Origin: a virus
IMG/VR virus record: IMGVR_UViG_3300050013_000165
Location: 1-64,000 of that record
Direction: 5' to 3' (one strand)
Length of the DNA stretch: 64,000 nucleotides
The position numbers and the translations under genes were made by a program. The stretch's first letter is position 1. Every line of letters starts with the position of its first letter. The notes beneath the pieces are model-generated. The model had not been told where the DNA came from. It searched no databases and was given only the letters and a program-made list of their open reading frames with translations. Shown here piece after piece: positions 24,164 to 31,816 of this stretch.

Positions 24164-24788
24164 TGTTCTTCCGTGCATAGAGAGCATCGCCCCAACCCTG
24201 GCCTGGAACCCAGCACGTCTCGACGCGATCAAAGTCCTTCAGAATTCCATCGAGTTCCCAAACCTGATCGCAGTCGATGTAGACCGGTTGGTCGTTGACT
24301 TCGCTCATTACAAATTGAAGCGATGGCAGAAGGCGGGCTGCTCCACGAAGAGCGTGAGCTTCAACACCCTGGATATCCAGTACGAGCATGTTCACATTGG
24401 TGATGTCGAACATGTCCACGAGTGTGTCGATACGTCGGGTCTTCATTGGCTTGGTTTCAACAACGGTGATCTCGGGGGAGAACTGGACGTGTGTGCCAAA
24501 GGAGAGGATCGAAGAAGACATGCCGTCGAGGTTGGTGACATTGAAGTTGAACTCGACTTCGTCTTCATCCCACACAAGAGCGTGGATTACTTTGTGGCCT
24601 CGGTGCACGACGTTCTGTGCGAGTGTCACGAGGATGTTGTCGTTGGCTTCCACCCACCACACGTTGTCAATCCCAGCGCTCTGGTAGTAGTCGGCTTCCT
24701 CGCCGATGCGAGCCCCACAATGAATGACGCCAGTCACCTTGTTAGCCAGATCGTATTTGGCAGCAATGGTGTTCCAATCAAGCAGCAT
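24153..24788 (-). CDS. FkbM-family methyltransferase, 211 aa
   Basis: A second FkbM-type enzyme: GVIHCGARIGEEADYYQSAG, VWWVEANDNILVTLAQNV, NVTNLDGMSSSIL, TRRIDTLVDMF and MLVLDIQGVEAHALRGAARL. L-D-I-Q-G-V-E replaces I-D-T-E-G. Such variants are common. It is next to a second, less similar FkbM gene, so two methyl groups or two acceptor sugars are likely. Confidence 0.87.
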   Translation of the reverse strand: MLLDWNTIAAKYDLANKVTGVIHCGARIGEEADYYQSAGIDNVWWVEANDNILVTLAQNVVHRGHKVIHALVWDEDEVEFNFNVTNLDGMSSSILSFGTHVQFSPEITVVETKPMKTRRIDTLVDMFDITNVNMLVLDIQGVEAHALRGAARLLPSLQFVMSEVNDQPVYIDCDQVWELDGILKDFDRVETCWVPGQGWGDALYARKNNAG

Positions 24789-25638
24789 CTACGACTCTCC
24801 ATCCGGCGGGGAACAAAATTGACTCATCAATGAAATCGTTCAGGGGACCGTACACCTTGCTCGGGCGTACAACATGGTCCGGCGGAACATTAGCGAGAAT
24901 GGCTCCCCAAATCCCAAACGTGGAGCCCGTTACGACGAGGTAATCACACGCCGCAAGCGTGAACAAATCGATCCAATCAGATGGTTCGGTTGTTCCATAG
25001 AGCGGGTCGTGTTCTTTGAAGTAGTCGCGCCCGTTGCCAAAGAAGCAGTTTGACTTCCAGTGTTGTTGGCACCAAATAACGTCGTCTGAGATGATGACGG
25101 TGGAGCGGACAAACTCATTTGCTTTGTCGTGAACTTCTCGTTCAGCGGTCTTGTAGTAACCAAGCGACATGCACAGGTGGTAATCGAGATTGTTTGGCAC
25201 ACCTGGGTCTGCTCCACCAACTTTGTCTGAACGACGCACATGGATACCGAGACTGGTTCCAGAAGCGGTGCCGATGTAATCAGGATTGCCTGCAAGCATT
25301 TGCACAGCATGGTTACTGGGGGCCAGGTACTCACGAATCTCGTCGATGCAGTGCCAGAACAAATTGACGTCTTGAAGATATGGCCGACAACGAGGGTCCA
25401 TGTGATGAGTGAGTTCCGAGTCCATAGGAGTAGTTGCTGTCCCTGCCGATATATAGCCTGCCATTACCAAATTGATGGCGAACATCTCATTTGGAATTGA
25501 GAAGTATGGTCGGTAAATCCAATCGGCAGGGAAGATTGGGCGTTCGCCAAGAGTGCGAGCAACACCGACAGTGGATGCGAATTCGAAGAGAGCGTTGCCT
25601 AGACGACCAAATCGTCCGAGATTTGGGTAGGCAATCAC
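24778..25638 (-). CDS. glycosyltransferase family 11 (alpha-1,2-fucosyltransferase-like), 286 aa
   Basis: GT11 marks: the N-terminus MIAYPNLGRFGRLGNALFEF (G-R-L-G-N-x-x-F), the GDP-fucose-binding H-x-R-R-x-D in TSLGIHVRRSDKVG, VIISDDVIWCQQHW and LVVTGSTFGIWGAILAN. The usual donor is GDP-fucose; in this setting a GDP-heptose derivative is another possibility (inference). The GTG at 25638 starts inside the end of the HNH gene. It is the first sugar gene of the minus-strand operon. Confidence 0.87.
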   Translation of the reverse strand: MIAYPNLGRFGRLGNALFEFASTVGVARTLGERPIFPADWIYRPYFSIPNEMFAINLVMAGYISAGTATTPMDSELTHHMDPRCRPYLQDVNLFWHCIDEIREYLAPSNHAVQMLAGNPDYIGTASGTSLGIHVRRSDKVGGADPGVPNNLDYHLCMSLGYYKTAEREVHDKANEFVRSTVIISDDVIWCQQHWKSNCFFGNGRDYFKEHDPLYGTTEPSDWIDLFTLAACDYLVVTGSTFGIWGAILANVPPDHVVRPSKVYGPLNDFIDESILFPAGWRVVDAA

Positions 25639-26129
25639 GAAGCTCTCTTTTTTCTCGGCTTCGTTTCAGCTACACCTTTTGGCCGACCAGTGGACGGCTG
25701 CCCAACAATGTGTAATCCGTATCGCTCTGTGGCGATCTTCCGACTCTTGTTGCGAGGTCCGCTGATCTCGTTGTTCTCAAATCGTTTGATGGTGTTGCAA
25801 TTGGCACACAACAGTTGGTAGTCATCAAGATTTGCGAGCACCTTGTTGTAGAAGCGCCTCGTGCAATTACCTAGCTCGCGTTGTTCAGCAGTTCCACCAC
25901 CATTGATGTGATCGATCTGAAGAGCCCGCCAATCGTCGAACTCGCAACGAACACATTTGCCGCCCATTAGGGCGAGCATTTCCAGACGTCTTTTCAGCAT
26001 GCTCTTTTTTGAAGCGAGTTTGTTGTGTTCGATACACAGAGATGAGAAGCCATCCCGACTGTTTTTGTGCGTGTAGAAGCTGCTTATGGGCAAATCTTCT
26101 TTGCACTGCGGGCACCACTTGGTTTGCAA
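25635..26129 (-). CDS. HNH endonuclease, 164 aa
   Basis: Predicted homing endonuclease between terminase and the GT11 gene. KWCPQCKEDLPISSFY and SLCIEHN form a zinc knuckle; GGKCVRCEFDDWRALQID, HINGGGTAEQRE and YQLLCANCNTIKRFEN hold the H-N-H site. The TTG at 26129 is preferred: AGGAG is 5 bases upstream, and the terminase stop lies 1 base before it, whereas the ATG at 26159 would overlap the terminase. No duplicated gene end was found here. Confidence 0.87.
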   Translation of the reverse strand: MQTKWCPQCKEDLPISSFYTHKNSRDGFSSLCIEHNKLASKKSMLKRRLEMLALMGGKCVRCEFDDWRALQIDHINGGGTAEQRELGNCTRRFYNKVLANLDDYQLLCANCNTIKRFENNEISGPRNKSRKIATERYGLHIVGQPSTGRPKGVAETKPRKKRAS

Positions 26130-26130
26130 C

Positions 26131-27660
26131 TCATCTCCTCCCCACCCCACTTCTTTCATAGAAGGGGTTGGAATTCCAGACTTCCACTTCGCCGCCTTGT
26201 CCGAACTCTTTTGTCATCCAGCACGCAAGGGCCAAGGAGTCGAGGTAATCGTCGTGAGCGTTCTTCTCGTTCTTTGGTGCGCCGACCAAAAGGTAGCGCC
26301 CTTTGTATTCCTTTTCAACATTCAAAATCTGCTGGATAAATCGTTGGTGGGTCATTAGACGTTGAGTGCGAGGATGTGCAGGCCAGCCGAGCAATTTGCG
26401 TTGGATTAGCTGCATTAAATGCTGCCAGCGCTCGGACTGATCAATTGGATTCATAGCGCAGGCAACTACTTCGATGCTCGGGAGGAGGGTCTGAAGGCGC
26501 TCGGCCACCGGGCCTCCCATGCCCTGAGCATCCACGGCAATCCGCATGACGTAATACCGCGACACGAACTCACAAATCTGTCGGTACTGGGACTCCCAAT
26601 TCTCACCGTGCAGTTCGAGCCAGTTCAAGATGCGATGGTTGAAGAGCCCAAACTCATCGGGGTGTTCCCAGTCCACCCAAATCGCCGTGCACACCGTGGA
26701 GTCGTGCTTCGCTGCGACGTCAATGCCAATCACGATTGGTGATTCGGTGTAATAGGGAACAGTCATCATGTCGTAATCACTTAGTTCTTCGATGATGTCT
26801 TCGGTGACGAACATGCCTCTGTCGAGTAGCCATTTGAGGCAGTACGACATTTGGAACTCGTCCGAGTCTTCGCCGAGCCGTTCTTTTTCCTTCTTGATTG
26901 CCTGTGCGTAGAACTTTGACTCCTTTGCTGCGCGCCGCCAGTCATAGGCGAAATGGTTCTTCTTGCCATTAGACGGTGAGCGTCGCTTATTTCGTTGGAT
27001 CGCTTCGAGGAAGTCAGATGTGTGCGTAGTCGGTGTCCCAATCTTCACAATGGTGCCGGACACAGCAGTCATCATCGGGTGAATACGACGGCGCACTGTT
27101 TCAGAGTCAGCGTCTTGCGCCTCGTCGATAATGATTAGGTGATACGTCGTGGACTCGATCTTCGCCTTAGGGAATGCAGTCTGCTTCCGGCAGAACGAAT
27201 GGTTGTGTCGCATTTGAATGAGGTTCCCGTTCGGGTGAGCCTCATCGTCGATTTCAGGATCAGCGAGAAACTGCTTGGCGTGCTCTGACGTTAGATGCAT
27301 TTCAATGCGACTGAAGAGCGTATCGGCCTGGAAATCAATCGGGGCGAACAGACCAATCATTACACCGTATTTGAATTTCTGAAGCACCTCATCGGTGGGG
27401 AACATCTTGGCGAGTTGGGGCAGGATTACCATCGCCGTCGAAACGACACAGCTAATGGTCTCGGTCTTGCCGCCCTGACGTGTTGCCTCGACAGTGATTT
27501 CGTCGGCGTCGCCAAAGATGAGCGAGAAGAAAATGCGATCTGCCATTTCGAGCTGGTAACTGCGCAGGCTGATTTCACACAGCGATTCGAGCAAAATCAA
27601 ACACTTGTCAGTCAACCATTGCGCCCAGGCGATGCGAGGATTAACTGTTTTTGTTGGCAC
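26131..27660 (-). CDS. terL: terminase large subunit, 509 aa
   Basis: Phage DNA-packaging motor. The ATPase half has VEATRQGGKTETIS (Walker A-like, residues 61-67, with Gln in place of the first Gly) and LIIIDEAQDADSE (Walker B, 176-184), then the coupling motif region IVKIGTPTTHTSDF. The nuclease half has IGIDVAAKHDSTV (Asp314), IAVDAQGMGG (Asp377) and HDDYLDSLALACW, the three acidic sites of the RNase H-like fold. Both halves are complete. The GTG start at 27660 lies inside the HNH gene in front. It is on the opposite strand to portal and capsid. A possible relic of the original start is at 28056. Confidence 0.93.
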   Translation of the reverse strand: MPTKTVNPRIAWAQWLTDKCLILLESLCEISLRSYQLEMADRIFFSLIFGDADEITVEATRQGGKTETISCVVSTAMVILPQLAKMFPTDEVLQKFKYGVMIGLFAPIDFQADTLFSRIEMHLTSEHAKQFLADPEIDDEAHPNGNLIQMRHNHSFCRKQTAFPKAKIESTTYHLIIIDEAQDADSETVRRRIHPMMTAVSGTIVKIGTPTTHTSDFLEAIQRNKRRSPSNGKKNHFAYDWRRAAKESKFYAQAIKKEKERLGEDSDEFQMSYCLKWLLDRGMFVTEDIIEELSDYDMMTVPYYTESPIVIGIDVAAKHDSTVCTAIWVDWEHPDEFGLFNHRILNWLELHGENWESQYRQICEFVSRYYVMRIAVDAQGMGGPVAERLQTLLPSIEVVACAMNPIDQSERWQHLMQLIQRKLLGWPAHPRTQRLMTHQRFIQQILNVEKEYKGRYLLVGAPKNEKNAHDDYLDSLALACWMTKEFGQGGEVEVWNSNPFYERSGVGRR

Positions 27661-28042
27661 GACACTCCAAATAAGTAATCAAAATCTTCAGGCGTTCGAT
27701 GTCGTCATTCAAAAGTCCTAATGCAATGTTGCAATTACGGCAAAGCAATCCTCGGATGCATTTGCCACAAGAACTAGTACCTGGACAACAACTGTGGTCG
27801 TGATCAACACAGAATAATTTGTGCCCGCCTCCTGGTTCTCGTGCTCCACAGATGCAGGTTCCACCTTGTCGCTCTAACAGCTTTTGGTACTCCGCAAGAG
27901 TGATGCTGTAACGGCTCAGAGATCGATTAGCTGATTTTTCAGGGTCGAGGTTTTTACGTTTCGAGGATGCTTTGTAGGAACACATTTGGCAATACGACCG
28001 AGGTCTTCCTTGCGCCGTCTTGAACTCACCTATTGGTTTCAT
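27641..28042 (-). CDS. endonuclease VII-type HNH endonuclease, N-terminally truncated, 133 aa
   Basis: Core motifs: YSITLAEYQKLLERQGGTC, CGAREPGGGHKLFCVDH, DHSCCPGTSSCGKCIRGLLC and RNCNIALGLLNDDIERL. In front of the first ATG the frame continues as IPCEKCGH, which would complete the zinc knuckle C-x-x-C pair with SYCQMC. No start codon lies there: GTG followed by five A and TTCCC is out of frame. With one A fewer it would read GTG AAA ATT CCC TGT, a normal start. So the gene appears to carry a one-base insertion, and the present ATG at 28042 drops one zinc pair. Confidence 0.8.
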   Translation of the reverse strand: MKPIGEFKTAQGRPRSYCQMCSYKASSKRKNLDPEKSANRSLSRYSITLAEYQKLLERQGGTCICGAREPGGGHKLFCVDHDHSCCPGTSSCGKCIRGLLCRNCNIALGLLNDDIERLKILITYLECRANKNS

Positions 28043-28055
28043 GTGTCCGCACTTC

Positions 28056-28100
28056 TCACAGGGAATTTTTCACATCGGCTATTGCGGTTTGTGTAGGCAT
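28056..28100 (-). repeat. possible relic of the terminase start (MPTQT...)
   Basis: ATG CCT ACA CAA ACC begins a 14-codon frame MPTQTAIADVKNSL-stop in front of the HNH gene. The terminase behind it starts GTG CCA ACA AAA ACA, MPTKT. Four of five residues agree, with synonymous changes in two codons. After that the sequences differ. This is weaker than the other relics and could be chance. Confidence 0.4.
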
Positions 28101-28129
28101 TGACAGTGACAGTACGATTCGGCTAATCC
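28100..28129 (+). promoter_or_regulatory. putative promoter in front of 28166 gene
   Basis: TTGACA at 28100-28105, then an 18-base gap and TAATCC as a weak -10. It lies between the divergent terminase and structural-type plus-strand genes, and it overlaps the possible terminase start relic. No second promoter is evident. Confidence 0.4.
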
Positions 28130-28165
28130 TGATACCAGGCAGTAACTATTTTGAGGAGATTTCAA

Positions 28166-28696
28166 ATGGCCGATGGCGAAGAGACCGAGACCCATACAGT
28201 GCGCGACAAGCGTGCGAGTGCACAGCAGATACACAAGCCCGGTGTCGAACTCGAAGGCGGCACCGACATCCCCGAGGAAGAGGAAACGAACCACGAAGCT
28301 CGACTCGTGCGTCCTGAAGATGAACTCACCGATGAAGAGCGTGCCGCTGCTGGAATTTTCTCAGATTCAGTTGGTGATGCACCTGTTGTAATCAATACTC
28401 CCTGCGCCTTCGTTGTCTATATCGATGCCGCTGGCAAATGGGCAGCCGACAACGACATGACCAAGGTGATCATCGCCGAGCGTCAAGCGGTCTTCGATGA
28501 CTTCTATCTCGCTGCCGCAATGATCCAAAAGGACGTCATGGTGCGTGAGACAGCAAATCTTGCCGCTCAAATGACTGTCGGATTTCAGCAGGCCACAATG
28601 ATGCAGGCGATGGAGGCCCAAAAAAATGCTGAAATCGCACGAGCAGCAGGCATGACCGGCAGCCCTGCGGGTCGTTTCATTCCACCGCACCGCTAA
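28166..28696 (+). CDS. hypothetical acidic protein, 176 aa
   Basis: Not recognised. The ATG at 28166 has GAGGAG 7 bases upstream. The first half is very acidic (GGTDIPEEEETNHEARLV, DELTDEERAAAG). The second half is helical, with many Ala and Met (MTVGFQQATMMQAMEAQK). It lies divergent from the terminase and begins a chain of coupled genes up to 31453. A small-terminase or head-related role is possible but not shown. Confidence 0.7.
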   Translation: MADGEETETHTVRDKRASAQQIHKPGVELEGGTDIPEEEETNHEARLVRPEDELTDEERAAAGIFSDSVGDAPVVINTPCAFVVYIDAAGKWAADNDMTKVIIAERQAVFDDFYLAAAMIQKDVMVRETANLAAQMTVGFQQATMMQAMEAQKNAEIARAAGMTGSPAGRFIPPHR

Positions 28697-29172
28697 TGGC
28701 GGGAGTCCTTCTTATCGGTGCCGAGGATGTAATCCTTGTTCCGTCAGCCGCAAAGGTGTACGAAGCACCTCGGCCCATTAGAGAGGGCATTGAACTGGTC
28801 CGGCAGCTTCAGAACTTCCCGACGTCGCGCTGCGCTGTAATCGTTGGTGCCACAGGCACAGAAGGCGCAGAGCACTGGTGCAAAATGAACGGACTCCCGC
28901 AGGTCTCGGTCGTCCCCATTGCCGTCGAAGATGCTGATTTGAAGCTAGAGACGGCTCAGTGGCACGCCATTGAGCGTCAGCGGGCTGCCGGACCCGTGAA
29001 CATGGTCCTGACGGCTTACCCCTACGTCTTCGAGATGTGTTCGAGAACTCACCAGGCGGTGCTATTGTACGGGCGCAGGGGCGGCCTCGAAGACATTCCA
29101 AAGCCTGAGTCGTGGGATACTTTGCAGGAGCGCTCGCGCCAACGTCGCGAGGCCATTGCGGAGGCATCATGA
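28696..29172 (+). CDS. conserved hypothetical protein, 158 aa
   Basis: Family uncertain. The order VLLIGAEDVILVPSAAKVYE, IREGIELVRQLQNF, CAVIVGATGTEGAEHW and VNMVLTAYPYVFEMCSRTHQ suggests an α/β fold with a Rossmann-like sheet, a little like HAD-type phage proteins, but no catalytic Asp-x-Asp is visible. It starts in TAATG overlap. ATGA coupling follows. Confidence 0.65.
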   Translation: MAGVLLIGAEDVILVPSAAKVYEAPRPIREGIELVRQLQNFPTSRCAVIVGATGTEGAEHWCKMNGLPQVSVVPIAVEDADLKLETAQWHAIERQRAAGPVNMVLTAYPYVFEMCSRTHQAVLLYGRRGGLEDIPKPESWDTLQERSRQRREAIAEAS

Positions 29173-29384
29173 AGCCCAACGATGTGTCACAGTCCCCAGT
29201 TAATCCACAGTACCCATTAGGGGCTACCAGCGATGAAGCAGAAATGCATCAGCAGCTTGTGGACAGAGACTTGCCCGGTCCTGGCGACATCGTTGCGCGG
29301 CTTGGTCGGCAATTCCAAATACCTCGGGCGCAGCCGGACTCACAAATGAGCCAGCGGCCGGGGATCAACGTAGGAGAGAGCTAA
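29169..29384 (+). CDS. hypothetical protein, 71 aa
   Basis: Not recognised. It starts in ATGA overlap and ends in TAATG overlap. It is Pro/Asp/Gln-rich (LPGPGDIVARLGRQFQIP). No charged runs and no membrane segment. Confidence 0.6.
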   Translation: MKPNDVSQSPVNPQYPLGATSDEAEMHQQLVDRDLPGPGDIVARLGRQFQIPRAQPDSQMSQRPGINVGES

Positions 29385-29707
29385 TGCCAGCAACGCAAGA
29401 ACGATTAGATGCAATGGTTGTGATGTTTCGGGAACTCCCAATTAACGAAGGATGGCCGGACACAGACACCAATATCGAGGGTCGAGTACACCAGGGGTTC
29501 GCCGTCGAAGCAGGAGACGTCGGTGGTGGTAATGAGGAAGACGTTCGCTTCTCGGCATTGCGCTTGCTTGCACGCAATTGTGCACAGTACGAGGCCTATC
29601 GAATTGAGAAGGACCCGCATGCCGGTCGTTTCGAGAACCTTCAAATCTTCCATGACGGAAATAAGTGGTGCTGGTATTGCACCACGCCCGCTCTTGCGGC
29701 GGTGTAA
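29384..29707 (+). CDS. hypothetical protein, 107 aa
   Basis: Not recognised. TAGGAGAG precedes the start. Helical N-terminus (TQERLDAMVVMFRELP), acidic middle (AGDVGGGNEEDV), and a Trp/Cys pair near the end (NKWCWYCTTP). TAATG overlaps on both sides. Confidence 0.6.
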   Translation: MPATQERLDAMVVMFRELPINEGWPDTDTNIEGRVHQGFAVEAGDVGGGNEEDVRFSALRLLARNCAQYEAYRIEKDPHAGRFENLQIFHDGNKWCWYCTTPALAAV

Positions 29708-31080
29708 TGGATTTCTATTTCGCTGGGGCTGAGAACCCTCAGTACGCAAAGGTCCTTGCTCGATTAGGAGTGAAGCACGTAGCTATCTCATTCAACGAGT
29801 GGCGACGACGTCACGCCAACGACAACCTCGATCTTCATTTCGCTGAAGACGTGAAGGTGTGCATTACCGCCGGGGTCTCCAAGAAGAATGAAGACTTCGA
29901 TTGGGACGACTTCGCTGCCGACTACTGCTTCTTTGCCGAGCACAATCTCGACGCTCTGGTCTACGACATCGACGCCGATGGATGCCCGCTTCCGGTTCGA
30001 ACAGAGGTGCGTCGAATTCTTGGTGACTTCCCCAACTCAGTGATCTTCCCAATGGAGGGCGAAGACCTCGACGAACTTGCACGAGAGTACGAACACATCG
30101 GAATTAACGCCCGACTCAACAAATCGAAACACATCACCGATCTCCGGCGCATTCGATCAAAGCTCTACGCCTCCAACATCACGAGCCCAACCACGCTTCG
30201 GGACGGTCGATTTGTTGCCACCACATCATTTGCTTGGCTCTCTGCACGCAAATACGGAGAGTTGTGGATATGGTCGCGCAACAAGCTCGTGCACTATTCC
30301 GACGACAATCGAGCAAAAGGCGTCAAAGCACACACAAAGGAGATTGAGGCGCTTGGTGTCGATCCTCTTGCGTGTCTGCAAAACGACACGAATTCGCTGG
30401 TCACAGTGGCTGTTTCAAGCATGTTGATGATGGAACAGTTCGTCTCTGGTCGCACCCGAGACGTCAAAGCTGTGGCTGCTACATCTGAAAATATCGTGAG
30501 TGCCGATCCCTTGGCAAAAGAGCTTTTTGGACCTGCTATAACCGTCCAAAACTCTGACCTTGTACCTGTTCGAGAACGTCAACGCGTGACCCTACCGGTC
30601 ATATCAATAGAAGACCAGGATGGCAAGCAAATTGTTCGTTCAAACGCCGATTCTTTGCGCCAGTGCAATAGCTGCTACATCCGCAATGATTGCCCTCGTT
30701 TTGAGGACTCTGCGTCGTGCGCCTTCTCTTTGCCGGTCACGATCTCCACTGCAAGGGATTGGGAATTGGTCGGGGCAGCCCTATTGGAGATTCAGGCAAA
30801 GCGAATTATGTTTGGTCACTTCGCTGATGAAGTGAGTGGTGAGGGTCCATCAGCACGAGTTGGACAAGAGATGGATCGCTGGTTCAAAATGGTTGCCAAC
30901 CTGAAGGAATCAATGGTTCCGATTCCAATGGCTGGTGAAGGGGCACTGTCCAAGGCATTCGGAGAAATGCCCGCCGAGCTAATGGGAGGTTTTGGTGCCA
31001 CCGAAGAAGAAGGCTCATACGACGAAGAAGACGACTTCGAAGAAGGAGTCGTTGTCGATAGGGTTGCCAGCGTGGGATAA
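29707..31080 (+). CDS. hypothetical 457-aa protein with cysteine cluster
   Basis: Function unknown. The first 300 residues look like an α/β domain (FYFAGAENPQYAKVLARLGV; VYDIDADGCPLPVRTEV; FAWLSARKYGELWIWSRNK). Near residue 325 it has RQCNSCYIRNDCPRFEDSASC, with four Cys in the C-x-x-C-x5-C-x8-C pattern that could bind zinc or an iron-sulphur cluster. A helix and a very acidic end (EEEGSYDEEDDFEEG) follow. It lies in a block divergent from terminase; a role in packaging or host takeover is possible. Confidence 0.75.
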   Translation: MDFYFAGAENPQYAKVLARLGVKHVAISFNEWRRRHANDNLDLHFAEDVKVCITAGVSKKNEDFDWDDFAADYCFFAEHNLDALVYDIDADGCPLPVRTEVRRILGDFPNSVIFPMEGEDLDELAREYEHIGINARLNKSKHITDLRRIRSKLYASNITSPTTLRDGRFVATTSFAWLSARKYGELWIWSRNKLVHYSDDNRAKGVKAHTKEIEALGVDPLACLQNDTNSLVTVAVSSMLMMEQFVSGRTRDVKAVAATSENIVSADPLAKELFGPAITVQNSDLVPVRERQRVTLPVISIEDQDGKQIVRSNADSLRQCNSCYIRNDCPRFEDSASCAFSLPVTISTARDWELVGAALLEIQAKRIMFGHFADEVSGEGPSARVGQEMDRWFKMVANLKESMVPIPMAGEGALSKAFGEMPAELMGGFGATEEEGSYDEEDDFEEGVVVDRVASVG

Positions 31081-31177
31081 GGAGCCCCCGCAACTTGAAA
31101 TAAAAAGAACGCGTGTCGTTCGAACGGGGCGTCAAAAGATGCCACGTAATTGGGACAGCCCAGGAGGGCCACTGTAA
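30995..31177 (+). CDS. small Lys-rich protein, 60 aa
   Basis: Not recognised. The GTG at 30995 has GGGAGG 5 bases upstream and overlaps the end of the previous gene by 86 bases in another frame. The N-terminus MPPKKKAHTTKKTTSKKES is strongly basic, as in small DNA-binding proteins. The stop is followed directly by the next ATG. Confidence 0.5.
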   Translation: MPPKKKAHTTKKTTSKKESLSIGLPAWDKEPPQLEIKRTRVVRTGRQKMPRNWDSPGGPL

Positions 31178-31453
31178 ATGCCTACTTCACTTCACGAGGA
31201 TTACCGCTGTTCTTGTCGCATCCCAGTGCCAAAGGTCTTCAGGACTCCTGAGCAAGTCGAGAAGGGTGAGCGCGGCGATGACTGGGGCGTGTGTGTCACA
31301 TGCAACAACGTGTTCGACGAACGTCTCTACGAAATGATGTGTCGCAAGCACATCAAGAACTGGAACTTCGAATCGGTGGGCGATTACATCGCCAACTTTG
31401 ATCCCCATTATCGAGAGTTGATGGGGCTCGCCCCCTTAGCCGCCGAGCAGTAG
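31178..31453 (+). CDS. hypothetical cysteine-containing protein, 91 aa
   Basis: Not recognised. Cys residues at YRCSCRIP, WGVCVTCNNVF and MMCRKH form a possible zinc site. GGAGG precedes the start. Its 3' end overlaps the convergent minus-strand gene by 18 bases. Confidence 0.65.
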   Translation: MPTSLHEDYRCSCRIPVPKVFRTPEQVEKGERGDDWGVCVTCNNVFDERLYEMMCRKHIKNWNFESVGDYIANFDPHYRELMGLAPLAAEQ

Positions 31454-31816
31454 CCGGGACCGCCGTCCAAAGATGGTTGGCGGCTTCGGTGGCGTGTTCT
31501 CCACATTCCATGCGTCAATGCCCTTAATGACTTCCTTCATGGGCTCGATGGCAGCACGACGGACCTTCTCTTGTTCGAGCAGGATGTCATAGGCGGCTTC
31601 GAGTTGCCCTCGTGCACCGAGAGCGCTGCTCGGTGGGTGTCCCGGCGGGATTGAGAGCAGCGTCTTCATGACAAGGCGTTGATCGGCCTGCATTCGTTGT
31701 CCGGCATAGAGAAACGCCATCATCTGTGAGCGCCAATTGACCTCGCGCAACAACAGCCAAATCGTTAGCACCGTGAGTGCCAACGCAACGGCCAGAACAA
31801 TCACGAGAATTTTCAC
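31436..31816 (-). CDS. membrane protein with one N-terminal segment, 126 aa
   Basis: MKILVIVLAVALALTVLTIW, continuing LLL, is a clear transmembrane helix at residues 2-23; the rest is cytoplasmic or outside and helical (RAAIEPMKEVIKGIDAW). The GTG at 31816 overlaps the kinase stop (GTGA). It is the last gene of the minus-strand block. The size would fit a spanin or holin partner, but the lysis genes lie elsewhere, so no role is assigned. Confidence 0.65.
   Translation of the reverse strand: MKILVIVLAVALALTVLTIWLLLREVNWRSQMMAFLYAGQRMQADQRLVMKTLLSIPPGHPPSSALGARGQLEAAYDILLEQEKVRRAAIEPMKEVIKGIDAWNVENTPPKPPTIFGRRSRLLLGG

Noticed and set aside
25635-26160. Duplicated terminase end around the HNH gene behind it
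   Set aside because: HNH end and the sequence before the GT11 gene show no likeness to the terminase end.
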